Shown here: piece by piece, positions 33,854 through 45,389 of the stretch
Position numbering within the stretch: position 1 is the first letter of the stretch
How the letters are laid out: each line of letters starts with the position of its first letter
Assembly: GCA_025094145.1 (NCBI GenBank)
Contig: JALLLS010000017.1
Span: forward strand, 310,001 to 374,000
Source of the DNA: Spinellus fusiger
Taxonomy: Eukaryota; Mucoromycota; Mucoromycetes; Mucorales; Phycomycetaceae
Direction: 5' to 3'
DNA length: 64,000 bases
Notes under the pieces: generated by a model
The model's database searches: none
The model's input: the letters and a program-made list of their open reading frames with translations, nothing else
What the model was told of the DNA's origin: nothing
Position numbers and translations under genes: made by a program

Positions 33854-36800
33854 TTACAAGGCCTCTTCCTGGTCACTATTCCCTTTTCTCTGCACTTCTT
33901 TTTTGTTTTCTCTCGACCAAAAGAAAATCTCCCACACGTTCTTTGCTGCAGCCAACTCACTCTCAAAGAAAAGCTGTATCTTTTCGTGTTGAGGCAAGAC
34001 CTCAGCACACAGCTCACCAGTTACCTTCTTATTCACTGCATCCCTGGAATGCAGTGGCGTCTTCTTTTCTCTTGACGCAAGCTTTGCTTGTGCTGTCAAT
34101 GACTTCATTAAGTATGCTTCAGCAAGGCCCTTATCATTGCATACATGCTTGGCCTAAACAAGAAAGAAAAAAGAGTGTGTAAATTATCTCTTGCCTATAC
34201 TCTATATTGAGTGCTATTCATTACATACCTCTTCAAAATAGCGGATTGCTTTTTTATATTGGCCTTGAAGATAGCATATCTCCCCTTTTGATATGCAGAT
34301 ATCATTGATATGCTCGTTGTATGTTTGCCAACTCGAAACAACTGAAAGCACGGTCGTATCTCTACACAGCAGCCATAAATAAGCAACCAACAAAAATAAA
34401 TAAATAGAAAGAAAGATATACTTACTCTAGATGACGATAGCACTCTCCAAAACTGCACCAAAGAGACTGCCAGAAATCACCAGGTTCTCATGCCTCTCAT
34501 CTGTGGCCGCAGCTGCCATGCTCAACCCGTCTAGGGCAGCCCGGTAGCTAATGTCATAATGAATCAACTGTGTATTTTCAACGTGTCCAGTCCCACTTAC
34601 TCTTTCTTTTTCAAATAGTAAATACCCATCTCAAGGTAGACATGGGGGTCATTATTGCATTTGTTGCTTTTGGATAGGTTTTTAATGGCCATATCCAAAT
34701 AACCAATAGCTAAACAATGCTTTGCGAGGGCCAGGTAGGGACGATGCGAACTGTTTTTTTTAAAAAAAGAATAACTCGTCAGTAAGTGTCGAAGCCACTA
34801 GCACACATTACCTCAACACCATCGTATTGCATTCCTCATAGGCCTTGATGCCTGCTTCATGGTCACCCATGAAGACACATGTCACCTAACCCCATCAAAG
34901 CGTACTCCATGCATGGATTATTATTCAAAACATCCCTAGTATCAAAAAACACATTCAGTTAGGATGAATGAAAGATATATATATAAATAAAAGTATTGAG
35001 TTTTTCACTTACATAAAGTAGCTTTTGCTGAGGTGTCTCCCAATCATCATATGGTAGAGGCCTACTGCATACCTTGTTTGAACTTATTAGATAATAGATC
35101 CATAAGATCATTAATAAGATGGTAGAGTTCAACCTTCATCTCCAGTTCATAATGGCACAAGGCCAGGATTGGAATAATCCGAACATAGTATTTATCCTTC
35201 TGACGCACTCTATAGAATAGAATTCTAGGCTTGAGTTGTATGTTCTCCAATGACAATGGGTGGTGAATGTCCTTACCTCAGGCACACCTGCAGAGCCTCT
35301 CGATAATAACCGTTGCTGAAGTAAACCTCTGCTTTACTCAACAACAAGTCTGTACAGTCTTTTAGCCCAAGGTGGGTTTCAACTACAGTTTCAGCTGCAT
35401 CAACATCTCTGAGATGAGCGTACTACAGAGTTCAATGAGTCCACCGAATGCGAAATAAGATCACTTACCTGTCTGATCTTCATCGAGTACAAAGATCGGA
35501 TCACTTCATCATTGGATCCACAGTGTTTTTCATAGTCAAGACCCGTCACAAAGGCCCATTCTAATAGCCAAGAGTTATTATCCTTTCTTTTTCTCATTCT
35601 AAAAAAAACACATTGAAGTGTCATGACTCTTACCAACTTCTTCTGATAGTAGTTTGTTATCTACTAAGAGGTCCAATGCCTAGACATCTCTTCGTTATTA
35701 CATAGTTCTTGATATAAAATATAAAATAAAGTACTTTACCTCACAACACCGTGCATCTATCATCAGTGCATTGATGAACTGAGCCGAGGCTAGCTCTGGT
35801 TGATCCAACTTCAGATAGGCCCTTCCTCTTTCCAAATTGATCAAAGACTCAGTCTAATAATGAATCAACACAAATACATTAGTACAAGAACATTGGAAGT
35901 GAACAGAGGATTACTATCTATAGTGTGTTTTCTACTGTACCTTGATAGTGCTTGAGGGAGTCCACTCTATTTCCCCAGACAAACAAACAAATAAACATGG
36001 TTAGTTATCTGGTTAGCTGCTTAGTTATTAATAAGAAAAGGTACTTGCTTGTTGTGTTGAATAGAGTGTGGGCGCCAATGTAGTCAAATGTTTCACTGTA
36101 ACGTCCCAATGTGTTCTATAAGAAATAGATAGATACATAAATACACACATACACATGCATGTCTTTATACAGTTTTTTCTGTAGTTGCTTACCGTACACA
36201 CAGCCGCAAAGTACTGGCCACGGACTTCATCCTTCACAAGATTGTCTCGGTTTAGCAAATACAAGGCTTTTTGGTGTTGGCCTGTCTGCATGTAGAGTCC
36301 AATCAAGTCTAGATGGTCGTTGTTGGTTCGGTCTACAGTGCACATATATATAAAAGAGAATATTTCTTGTTTAATATACACATTCTTTCTCACTCTTACT
36401 CCCTTTTGTATTGAGTAGAGTATCTTTCTTACCTGACATGTCGGCAATCTTCTCAGCATAGTAGATAGCATTGTAAGTTGAATGGCTATCCATCGCCCCC
36501 AGGTAGAGTTCTCTTAGTTGGCTCTTTATGTCCTTTTGGAAGACACTGGCCAGAGGTCGTTTTGTTTTGTCTTGAGATTTAGCATCGCATTGGATGGCCT
36601 CATCATCTGACTTTTTTGTGGGAGCAACTGGGCTCAAGAGCAGGCTGGCTTCATGCTTGTTGAATAGAGAGGGCTCTCTTGGAGCGTACTCTGCTGAGGA
36701 CTCATTTTGACACAGTTCACTGCCGCTTTCAAGAAGGCGTTTTGGTGAAGAGTCAAAGGAGTGCTGGGAGATACAGTTTTCCTTTACAGGTGAGTGGTCC

Positions 36801-37114
36801 TGGATGTTGGCCTGGGAAGAGAGGTAGTCGCGTAGTGGAGACTCAGATGGATCTTGTCTCAGTGTGGACAAGAGACTGTGGGACATGTAAAGACGCGAGC
36901 CTGACTGTCTTTCAGGAGACTGGGAACCAGAGTGCAAGGAAGAGGGTCTTGCAGGAGACTGTTGGTGGTGGTGTCTTGTGGGAGACAGCAGAGAAGAGTG
37001 TCTTTTAGGACATTGAAGAGAAGAAGGTCTTTTAAGAGACTTGATCGAAGAGTGCTTTTTGGTGGTTTGTGGGAGAGATTTTGAGGATCGATGAGCAGAA
37101 GATGTGTTTGTCAT
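33854..37114 (-). pseudogene. CDC16: Anaphase-promoting complex subunit 6 (CDC16/Cut9) homolog with apparent frameshifts
   Basis: A spliced TPR protein on the minus strand. The early exons join in phase: 36433-37114, 36193-36332, 36045-36115, 35886-35964, 35740-35853, 35634-35679, 35469-35560, 35277-35422, 35073-35209. The N-terminus is a Ser/Pro/Lys-rich disordered tail of about 190 residues. Helical repeats follow with APC6 landmarks: YNAIYYAEKIADMS, GQHQKALYLLNRDNL, INALMIDARCCEALDLL, YYREALQVCL, YAVGLYHMMIGRHLSKS, WQSLWCSFGECYRHLE. APC6 is a core scaffold of the ubiquitin ligase that drives anaphase. In the last third at least four single-base frame changes are needed, near 35072, 34870, 34480 and 34320, each next to a short homopolymer. 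This is either a decayed copy or assembly error. Two acceptors appear to use the second AG of TAGAG. Confidence 0.7.
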
Positions 37115-40100
37115 GGTGTATTAGACTATCAACGTGCAGACAATAGGTAGATTGCATGAATTATATTTATAGACCAATATTTGTGACTGTCTAATGTCAA
37201 CAGTAAAAAAAATTAGGCCATTTCGAATTCAGACGGTCTTTTCAGACTCCTACTTTATCTTAATGGTGCTATCACTTTATGAATTCATCAGTTAGAGACG
37301 TATAACTTTCAATACATAAAGATAATAGTGTTGATGATAATAATAATAATAAACAATGGTTTTATTTCTCTATCTAATGAATTCATAAGTTTATATTATT
37401 ATTAAGAAAATTATGAAACTAAAAAATGAAAATATATATTTGAAAACGTCTGGTTACTTGTTGATGGTCACTTTATATTTATATATTCATGTAAATTAGG
37501 GAGACAGTACACCACTATTTGCATGGATGAATATATAAGAACTGGTGTATAAATAGGGCCTATGATGGTTTGTTAGATTCCTAGTATGGCCTTCCTGATA
37601 GCTATACAAAATCACACTATCAACAATCTAATAAATAACAATCTGATCTGAATACTATAGAATCTAAAGCATAAGTGATTGTGTTTTATCCGAAATGATG
37701 AATGGCAGGACTTTATCCAATATTAGATTGTTTTTATTTAGTAGAATACACAACTCTTTATATATTAATCAATTGACATGGTTACACGTCTGTGATTCCT
37801 GTAGTTGAGCCAACGCACATGCCCTATCTTAATTATCAGTAATGTGCAGTTGATTAGTACTACTTATATTAGACATGTCTCTGTATTGGCTCCGGATACA
37901 ATAGATTGACTGCTTCATGCAGTTACCCCAATATCCTTGTGCTTCTTTCTTCATGATTGGTCTTCTTTGGCCTCTGCTAAGACTCATTGTCTTCCTTATC
38001 TAGTGTATCTACCATCCGAATCCAACCTATCTTTGAAAATTTATTATTTCTTCTATTATCTAATTCTCGCATAGGCCAAGATATCTTCAGATCCGCCACC
38101 ATGCCTTTTTTTTCTGTGTCAGTAGCTACTCTCACTAATTACCCTACAAGTATCAAAGATCTATCTTTGCCTAACATTAAATTTATTATTATTTTAGTTT
38201 CCTATCTTCTACACTTAATTACACTTTTCTGTTTCCCTTTCGATTAGTCTTATACTTTATTTATTTTTCCTTATTATTATTGACAGCCTCGTTGTTAATA
38301 TCTCTCTGTACTATGTATGTATCGACAAATTTACATTTTGCATGAACAGATGCATCAACTTTTTTTTCAACACCTTGTCTCTACTTCTTTTCTATTTGAA
38401 TCATTATTTAGAGAATAGTTATAACTTTTTGATTAAATATAAAGGTATCATCTAGTATAAATACCCTTAGTGTTGTATTAATAACAATATATTTTTTTAT
38501 TCTTCTTATCTTGTATTTCGATTCGTCTTCAAGATCAGTGTTCTACCTATATCATCCTGAGTGAGATATAGAACCACTGACTGCTGTTGTCAATTTTTAT
38601 TTTTCCCTTTCTTACTATTTTTACTTAGTTTTATCTTTGATCATACCTCTATCTCTATTTTGGATTTTAACTTGATTGGTCGGTCAAGTTATTGCTTTAC
38701 TCTTCTATTATTTTTCTTCTATTATTTTCTTGATATGTAGATCACACATCCAGTCTTACCACATATCAGAAGGTATGTTTGACTTTAGAATCCCTAAAAA
38801 ACATCCAACAAGTCCAAAGACTGGAAGTTGGACAACTAATGAGTCATAGTTTTCATTTTGTCATTTGTTTTTGTTTTTTATACATTTTTCTCAAAACAGT
38901 ATAATATAAAATGTTTTAATAAAATATATCTAATAAAGGGCACTAAGTTTATCAATAGGACTACTAGAGAGATGAATGTATAGACATTTGGTCTCTAGCA
39001 GGGACGAAAAAAATAGAGTATTAGTACAAAAGCTGGTCTAGGGAAATAAAAGAGGGTACATGAATAGGGATACAACACACTATTTGAATACAACGGGTAA
39101 CTAGGCAACTGTTCTTTAAGCAATCCTTGTTTCTCTCAAAAGTCCCAACAATACTTAATGTTAACAGAAAGGTTGATTCTTTATTGAATGTTCAGACTGT
39201 ATGTTTTTTATACAGTGTTTCCTTGTGTTGTTAGACACATATACTTTTAGCTCATGAACCTCCAACACTGTGCATGCATGGCAAAGTATCGAATATCCAT
39301 ACAATAGCCGAGGCTATATCACATATACTATTATTAACACATGCCATCTCAGAATAGATATAGATAACCAATTCTATGAATAAATGACACCCACAATCTT
39401 AGACACAACCAAACTATTAATAATTTAATAGCATGTGTCACTGTGAAAGAGAAATGATAGAGTAGATAATTTGATTGTAGACCTGGATCAATGTTGATTA
39501 TTCTTTCAATATCTTTAGGACACTGCCAAATATATATAGTCTTTATATCACTCTTAATATGTTTGTGTTCTCTATTGTATTTATTTAATTGTGGATTTTA
39601 ATGAAATATTAAACGGAAAGTATTACTTAGTAATAACAAGAGAAAATAAAGGCCTAAAAAGTATAGTGACGTTGATAGGAGAAATTCATAGCACTCTGTA
39701 AGTGATTAAAAACACTTTCCGAATGTATATTTGGAATCTCCATTGAAACCAATGGCAAGTAAGTCTATCTTGTTTATTACACCATACTACACACATACCA
39801 TTATAGAAGCTCTTATATCTTTTCACCGTCAGATATGCATGTAAAATATCGATCAAAAATTAAATAATAATAATAATCTTCAGAGCCAAATAGCACAGCC
39901 ATCCATTCGAAAATCTAACTATAAAGAGGCAACCAAAACTATGAAATCATTTTTCTTTTTCTTTTTCTTTTTAGTTCATCTGCCCCTTTTCTCATGGAAA
40001 AACAAAGTTTTAATATTCTTATTGTCCATAACAAATAAAGTCATTTAGTTAGGTAGAATTAATGTTTATTTTCTCTCTCTCTCCTTCCTATGAATCAAGC

Positions 40101-40430
40101 GGAATAGATACATAATAAAGATTATAAAATGAATATCAAGTATTATGATAATAACGCACTCATTAATATTATTATTCGCATCAAAATTAGGCTTTAATGG
40201 TATCTTTTAAACAGTTGCTTATGTGTGATCATAATTTGTGCTATTTTTTCCGACTCTGGTTTGTAGGAAGCAAGTTGAGAAATATGTGTAGGTAGATATT
40301 TTAAGTGCACTTTTCAGCGAGGTGATTGCTTGTGATACTGCTTAAAAATACTCATGGCGTTTATTTTAAACATCTAATATTCAATTAATGTTTAATAACT
40401 ATTGTTAGTATCAAAATAGCCAATTACAAT
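37115..40430. other. Long gene-free AT-rich region with transposon debris
   Basis: About 37200-37490 looks like a deleted Tc1-like element related to those at 32510 and 55066: shared subterminal TTTCAATACATAAAG and a terminal GTTACTTGTTGATGG. Around 38440-38600 a TATA-like box and downstream T-rich segment could be LTR debris. The rest shows no gene on either strand. Confidence 0.5.
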
Positions 40431-40434
40431 TTTT

Positions 40435-41900
40435 TTTTAAAAAAAAAACATTATGCTACAGTTCAAAGTGTTTTTATTTTATTTTAGGTATTTAGTTGCT
40501 ATTTGCACATTGGGTATGTTATCCACCCTATGAGAACTTTTGAAAAATTAAGATATACATATAAACACTTCAGATACAAAAGTGGAAAAAGAAATTCAAG
40601 GAAAAAAGAAATAGAAAGATAAGAGTACATAAAACCTTGAAATGAAGAGAAAAAGGAAAAAAAAATAAGAGATGATGGTAAATGACAATACAGACATAGA
40701 CATTAGTTTTGGGTTAAATCCCACAAGCTTTCAATAGACCAAAGATTGGTCTATTTATAAGTCTTGTTGGGTGTGTTGATTGTCTTCCTTGTCTCCTTCC
40801 ATCGCTGAGTCAGACCCAAATGCCTGGAGGACTTTTTTTCAAGGGTGGAGGGAGGGCTGGTGACTGTGGCCTTGGCCTTGAGATCTGCCAGGAGCTTCTT
40901 AAAGGCAATAGTAGATAGACGGGGTGTTGCAATGCTTGAGCCAAAGTGGCGAAAAATGCTGTACCCTAAATGAGTGGGGGCATGAAGACAAGTGTTGGAC
41001 ACTCGTTGCTCAAAGAGTTTTTGGGCTATTACAGCCTTGGTGCTATCTGACTCCTGCTGGGGCTTAGGGTCTGCAATCACCGTTGCAGCTACTGGATCAA
41101 AGCTTGCCTTTGAATTGATCTTTGGTTTCTTGAGTTTCTCCTCGAGTTCTTGTTTGAAGCTGCCATGTACAAGCAGTGCAATTGTGCCCCTTGCAGGGAA
41201 GTGGATGCCTATGATCCGTGACTGTTAGATATTCAGCTGTCCCAATATCTTGCGGATCTGGCTGTACTTGAGGTAGCAGCAATATGGCAAGTATAAAAAG
41301 TTGTATATTGAGAGCCCAATAGGCTCTTGTAAGGCCCGAACTGTTTGTGCTCTAAGCACTGCTCTGGCTTTTGTTATCTTCTTTGGTGGGGAGGCGTTCT
41401 TTTTAGCCGTATTGGCATAAGTGGCGGTAGCCTTTTCTATGGCAACTGTGATTTTCACTTTAGGGATGGAAGTGGAAGTAGTGGTAGGAGTAGAGAGTAT
41501 TTTGGGTGCATTTTCTGCACTCTTGTCATTGATCTGAGCCTGGAGAGATGTAATAAGGTCATCTTTAACCTTGTGCTTCTAATTGCTGGATGCGGAGTCC
41601 AATTGTTGCCATTTGTCTCTGAATATCTGACAGAAATACCCAACATCTGCTGGGTGAAGGTATCAGACTTTTCTACCTCAGTCATTTGATACTCGTAGGT
41701 ATTTGCACGAGTGCGTTTGGTAAGTAGTCTGGGTTTTCTACTTTCGGAGTTAGGAATGGTGGTGGTGGCCTCAGACACAGAGGGTCTGACAGGTGCTGGT
41801 ACAGGAGGTTGCTTGATGGTTAGTGGTTGGACAGGATCAGTAGTTGGTATATCCAATGTGTACTTGGGACTATATGAGTGGATAGCATTAAGCTACAGTT
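40435..41900 (-). mobile_element. Internally deleted LINE family B copy (ORF1 plus 3' tail)
   Basis: Reading the minus strand from 41900, a family B ORF1 (fragments 41856-41455, 41458-41225, 41282-41097, 41080-40751) is followed by the first few dozen bases of ORF2 (about 40740-40700). Then comes the 3' tail ending in CTTTGAACTGTA at about 40455. Almost all of ORF2 is missing. ORF1 itself has several frameshifts. It preserves an Arg codon (CGT) where the copy at 44157 has TGA. Confidence 0.75.
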
Positions 41901-42504
41901 AATTTGATGAAAATATCGGCTATCCAATCTCACTCTTATGCTTCTAGGAAACTTTTGTACAATTCTATATATCATTGACATGTTTTTAGTAGACTCTCTA
42001 GTCTTATTCTTATTCATCTTTTGTTTATCAATTATGCCGATTTTATTCTAAATAAAATATCTTTATTATAGAATAGTGACAAATAGTATGGAAGACTATG
42101 ATAATAAACATGACGTTATTCTTATTTTTGAATATCAAATTTGTCATATAGATCATATCTAGTCTCTGAACTCACTGTTTTTCTTGTGTACATTAAAAAT
42201 CAAGTTTAATCTTAAATCCATTCTTTTTCTACTTTCACTGTACTTTGTCTGTATTTCTTGTTTGATCTAAAGCTCATACTCTTAACTTTTATCAGTATCT
42301 GTTTGAACAAGTGTACTGAGTAATATAGCTTAATAGATCAATATCAAAAGCAATCAAATATTTGTATTAGCACCATCAAAGAAATAAATAAAAAAATCTT
42401 TACCAAGTAACCAAAAGCATATTCAAGCAGGAATTTGTTCTTTTTTTTCAGTATGATAAATTGGTCTTATCTTTGGTCTGTGAGTTATTTTCATATGAGC
42501 ATTC
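41901..42504. other. AT-rich intergenic DNA
   Basis: No gene seen. Ends at the TA flanking the next transposon. Confidence 0.5.
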
Positions 42505-42506
42505 TA

Positions 42507-43808
42507 CAGTGGCTCGTGGAAAATATACGTAGATTTCAAATTCAGACCCTAATTTCTTCCTTAAAATTTTTTTTTAATTAAACATTCCTCATTTATTGCT
42601 TTTCCACCATAATGTCTACCTCATCTAACACCACCAACCAACCCATGAGACCTCGTGGAAACAGAAAAAAGAATATCGATGACTTCACTCGATGCCTCAT
42701 TGCTCACGAGGCCACCGTAAATGGGACCAGGCAGGTTGCCATTGCTGCTAGGTTTGGAGTCAGTACGCAGTCGGTTTCCTTTATCATAAAGAGATATAAG
42801 GAAACTGGCTGCTTCAAGGCCAAGAAGAGCACTGAGCGCAAGCCCATTCTGACAGAGAGGAATGAGAGAAAAGTTGCCCGCGAAGTGGCAAGAGATTCAT
42901 TCCAGACAATGAATCAGCTTCGCAGCCAGATGACCACCAAAGTGTCCATGACCACTTTCTCAAAGATGATGAAGAAGCTTAGCCTGTTATCTTGCAGGGT
43001 GGTCAAGAAGCCTTCTTTGAACAAGAATCACAAGAAGCTGAGGCTTGCTTGGGCTAAGGCCCACCTCCACTGGACCGAGGACGACTGGAAGATGGTCATC
43101 TGGTCCGATGAGTCCAGATATCAGTTGGTCACCACCAACAACCGTACCAGAGTAGTACGAAAAGTAAATGAAGGACTGCTCCCAAAGAACGTCAAGCCCA
43201 CTGTGAAGTTTGGAGGTGGCAGCGTAATGGTGTGGGGATCTTTCTCTGGTGAAGGTGTTGGGAGATTGGCGCCTGTGAAGGGCAGTATTGATAGTGCAAG
43301 ATACATTGAGATCTTGAAGAAGTAATACTGCCCTGAGCTGGCCCGACTCAAGGCACTGAATCCAGAGGTGAATTACGTTCTTCAAGAGGACAACGCCACC
43401 TGCCACAAGAGCAGAGAGTCCAGGTTGTGGAAGGCAAAAGAGACCATTGCCACCATGGAGGGGTGGCCTTCCCAGAGCCCCGATCTCAACCCCATAGAGC
43501 ACCTTTGGGAGGTGCTTCTGTTGGAAGAATGGGAGAAAATCCCCAAGGACACCACAGACGCCCTCATTTCCAGCATGCATCAGAGATGTAGGGCCATCAT
43601 TGAGGCCAATGGTGGAAACACCAAATATTAATGGTTTCTACCCAATAAAATTATTTTTATTATTCCATTGACCTTCTTTATACTTCATCCGATTTTGAAG
43701 TCTCTACTGTGTGTTTAATGTGTGTTTTTATGACAAAGAATGAGTATTTCCTATTACAGAAGTATATCGGAAAATGAAAAATCTATGTAAGATTTCCACG
43801 AGTCACTG
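42507..43808 (+). mobile_element. Tc1-like transposon, near-intact
   Basis: Terminal repeats CAGTGGCTCGTGGAAA (left) and the complement of CAGTGACTCGTGGAAA (right) are flanked by TA at 42505-42506 and 43809-43810. The element is 1,302 bp and contains one main transposase frame, 42612-43631. Confidence 0.92.
42612..43631 (+). pseudogene. Tc1-like transposase with one stop codon and an internal deletion
   Basis: The frame starts MSTSSNTTNQPMRPRGNRKK, then a paired helix-turn-helix DNA-binding region (QVAIAARFGVSTQSVSFI; a second around RSQMTTKVSMTTFSKMM). The catalytic triad is Asp in IWSDESRYQL, Asp in LQEDNATCH and Glu in [11 protein letters not shown], with 35 residues between the last two. 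The frame is broken by TAA at 43323-43325. A short segment appears deleted after EHLWEVL, because the text jumps to [19 protein letters not shown]. Tc1 transposases cut and paste at TA. The gene is the least decayed transposase here. Confidence 0.9.
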
Positions 43809-43820
43809 TATAAAAGAAAC
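43809..43820. repeat. 12-bp direct repeat TATAAAAGAAAC, copy 1
   Basis: Identical 12-mers lie at 43809-43820, 44145-44156 and 49400-49411, bordering the LINE tail fragment and the 5.2-kb LINE. They look like target duplications of two insertions at the same site. Confidence 0.85.
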
Positions 43821-44144
43821 ATCCCTCGTTGGATTTCGAATCGCCACAGGATGACGGTTATCTTTTTGGTGTCCTGGTTTACTTGCTGACTTTATGGCCT
43901 TTTGGATGTCTATTCATAATTCTCATTTTACCATCATTTCTCATTTTTCATCATTTTTCCCTCATCTGAGGTTTTGTATTTCTCGGTCCTTCTGTTTCCC
44001 ATTCATTTGCATTCTTTTTTTTCACTTTCGTATTTGAAGTGTTTTAATGTTTATTCTATTTTTTCAAAAGTTCTCATAGGGTGGCTAACATGCCCAATGC
44101 GCGAATAGCAATCAACACCCACAAATAAAAAATACTTTGAACTG
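43821..44144 (+). mobile_element. 5'-truncated LINE family B tail
   Basis: 324 bp closely matching the 3' end of the full LINE (49066-49399): both start CCCTCGTTGGATTTCGAATC and end CTTTGAACTG. It is flanked by the 12-bp repeat on both sides. Confidence 0.85.
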
Positions 44145-44229
44145 TATAAAAGAAACAAAAGGCTCTTTTGCATAATAAATATTACCCCAAAGAGTTATAA
44201 TAAAATCTATAGCAAACATTACAATCACC

Positions 44230-45321
44230 CATCCGTCAACACCAACACCCCCCGCCACCTATATCACACTGGATCCATTAACCACGGACCCCACCTCAGC
44301 ACCACCCTCCAAACCCTTCGAGTTTGGCCTTACCAACGTCCCCACTACCTACGACGTCCCTAAAAGCAGAAAAGAAAAACTGCTTGCCAAACGCACCTGA
44401 GCAAGAACCAACAAGGAGAACAAAATGTCCGAGGTGGAAAAGGCCGACACCCATGCCCAACAAATGCTGCAGATGATGGCGGCAATCCAAAAACAGATGG
44501 AGATCTTTGGACTCCGTATCCAGGAATTGGAGGCCCAATTGAAGGCCAAGGATGCAATGATTGCATCCCTCCAGGCTCAGGCCACTACCAACACCACCAA
44601 CACCACCACCACTGCCACTCCTGCCACCCCTGCCAAGCAGGACAACTCGACTGCTGCTTCAAAGCATGCCCCAACCTCCACACCCAAACCCAAACCCACA
44701 CCCACACCCACACCCACACCCACCACCTACGCCAGCATGGCAAAGAAGAACCCCCAGGCCAAGAAGCCTACAAAGGCCAAAGCAGTGCTTAAGGCACAAG
44801 CAGTACGTGCCTTGCAGGAGCCCACTGGACCCTCAGTGTACAAATTTGTATATGTCCCTTGCCACCAATACCTTAAGTACAGCCAGGTCCATAAGATGTT
44901 GGGATTGTTGAAGATCCAACAGTCACGGATCATTGACATCCACTTCCCGGCAAGGGGAACAGTTGTGCTGCTGGTCCACAGCAGCTACAAGAAGGAACTC
45001 AAGGAGCACCTCGAGAAGCTTAAGATCAGTCCAGTGAAGGACTTCAACCCTGTGTCCGCTGCAGTCATTGCAGACCCAAAGCTCCAAGGGGAAACCAACA
45101 GTACCAAGGCTGCAAAGGCCCAGGAACTCTTTGACCAGAGAGTGTCAAACACCTGTTTTCATTCCCCCACCCACTTAGGGTACAGCATTGCTCACCACTT
45201 TGGCTCTGGTAATGCCACTCCCTGCCTCTCTGCCACTGCCTTTGAGAAGCTCTTGGCAGATCTCAAGGCCAAGACCCCAGTTGCCAGCCGCCCCGCCACC
45301 CTTGAAGAAGAGGCCATCTAG
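44230..45321 (+). pseudogene. LINE family B ORF1 with one TGA
   Basis: The frame is open from about 44230 through TGA at 44398-44400 (Arg in the copy at 41.7 kb) to TAG at 45321. No ATG is seen upstream of the TGA. The part after it starts MSEVEKADTHAQQMLQMMAA. A coiled-coil (LRIQELEAQLKAKDAMIASL) is followed by a Thr/Ala-rich linker, a Lys-Pro-Thr-Pro tandem repeat and a folded domain (YKFVYVPCHQYLKYSQVHKM). The coiled-coil plus RNA-binding layout suits a LINE ORF1 trimer, which is inference. Confidence 0.75.
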
Positions 45322-45389
45322 GCATTTGGATTAGGCTCAGCTATGGAAGAAGATGAGGGAGACGCCCAAAACATCCACCAAGAAGAATT

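Noticed and set aside
35918..35940. A 23-nt intron in the APC6 homolog
   Set aside because: Shorter than any other intron here. Using the second AG of TAGAG for the preceding intron removes the need for it.
37987..38247. 86-residue frame in the 37-40 kb gap
   Set aside because: Low-complexity hydrophobic reading in AT-rich DNA with no supporting splice sites or motifs.
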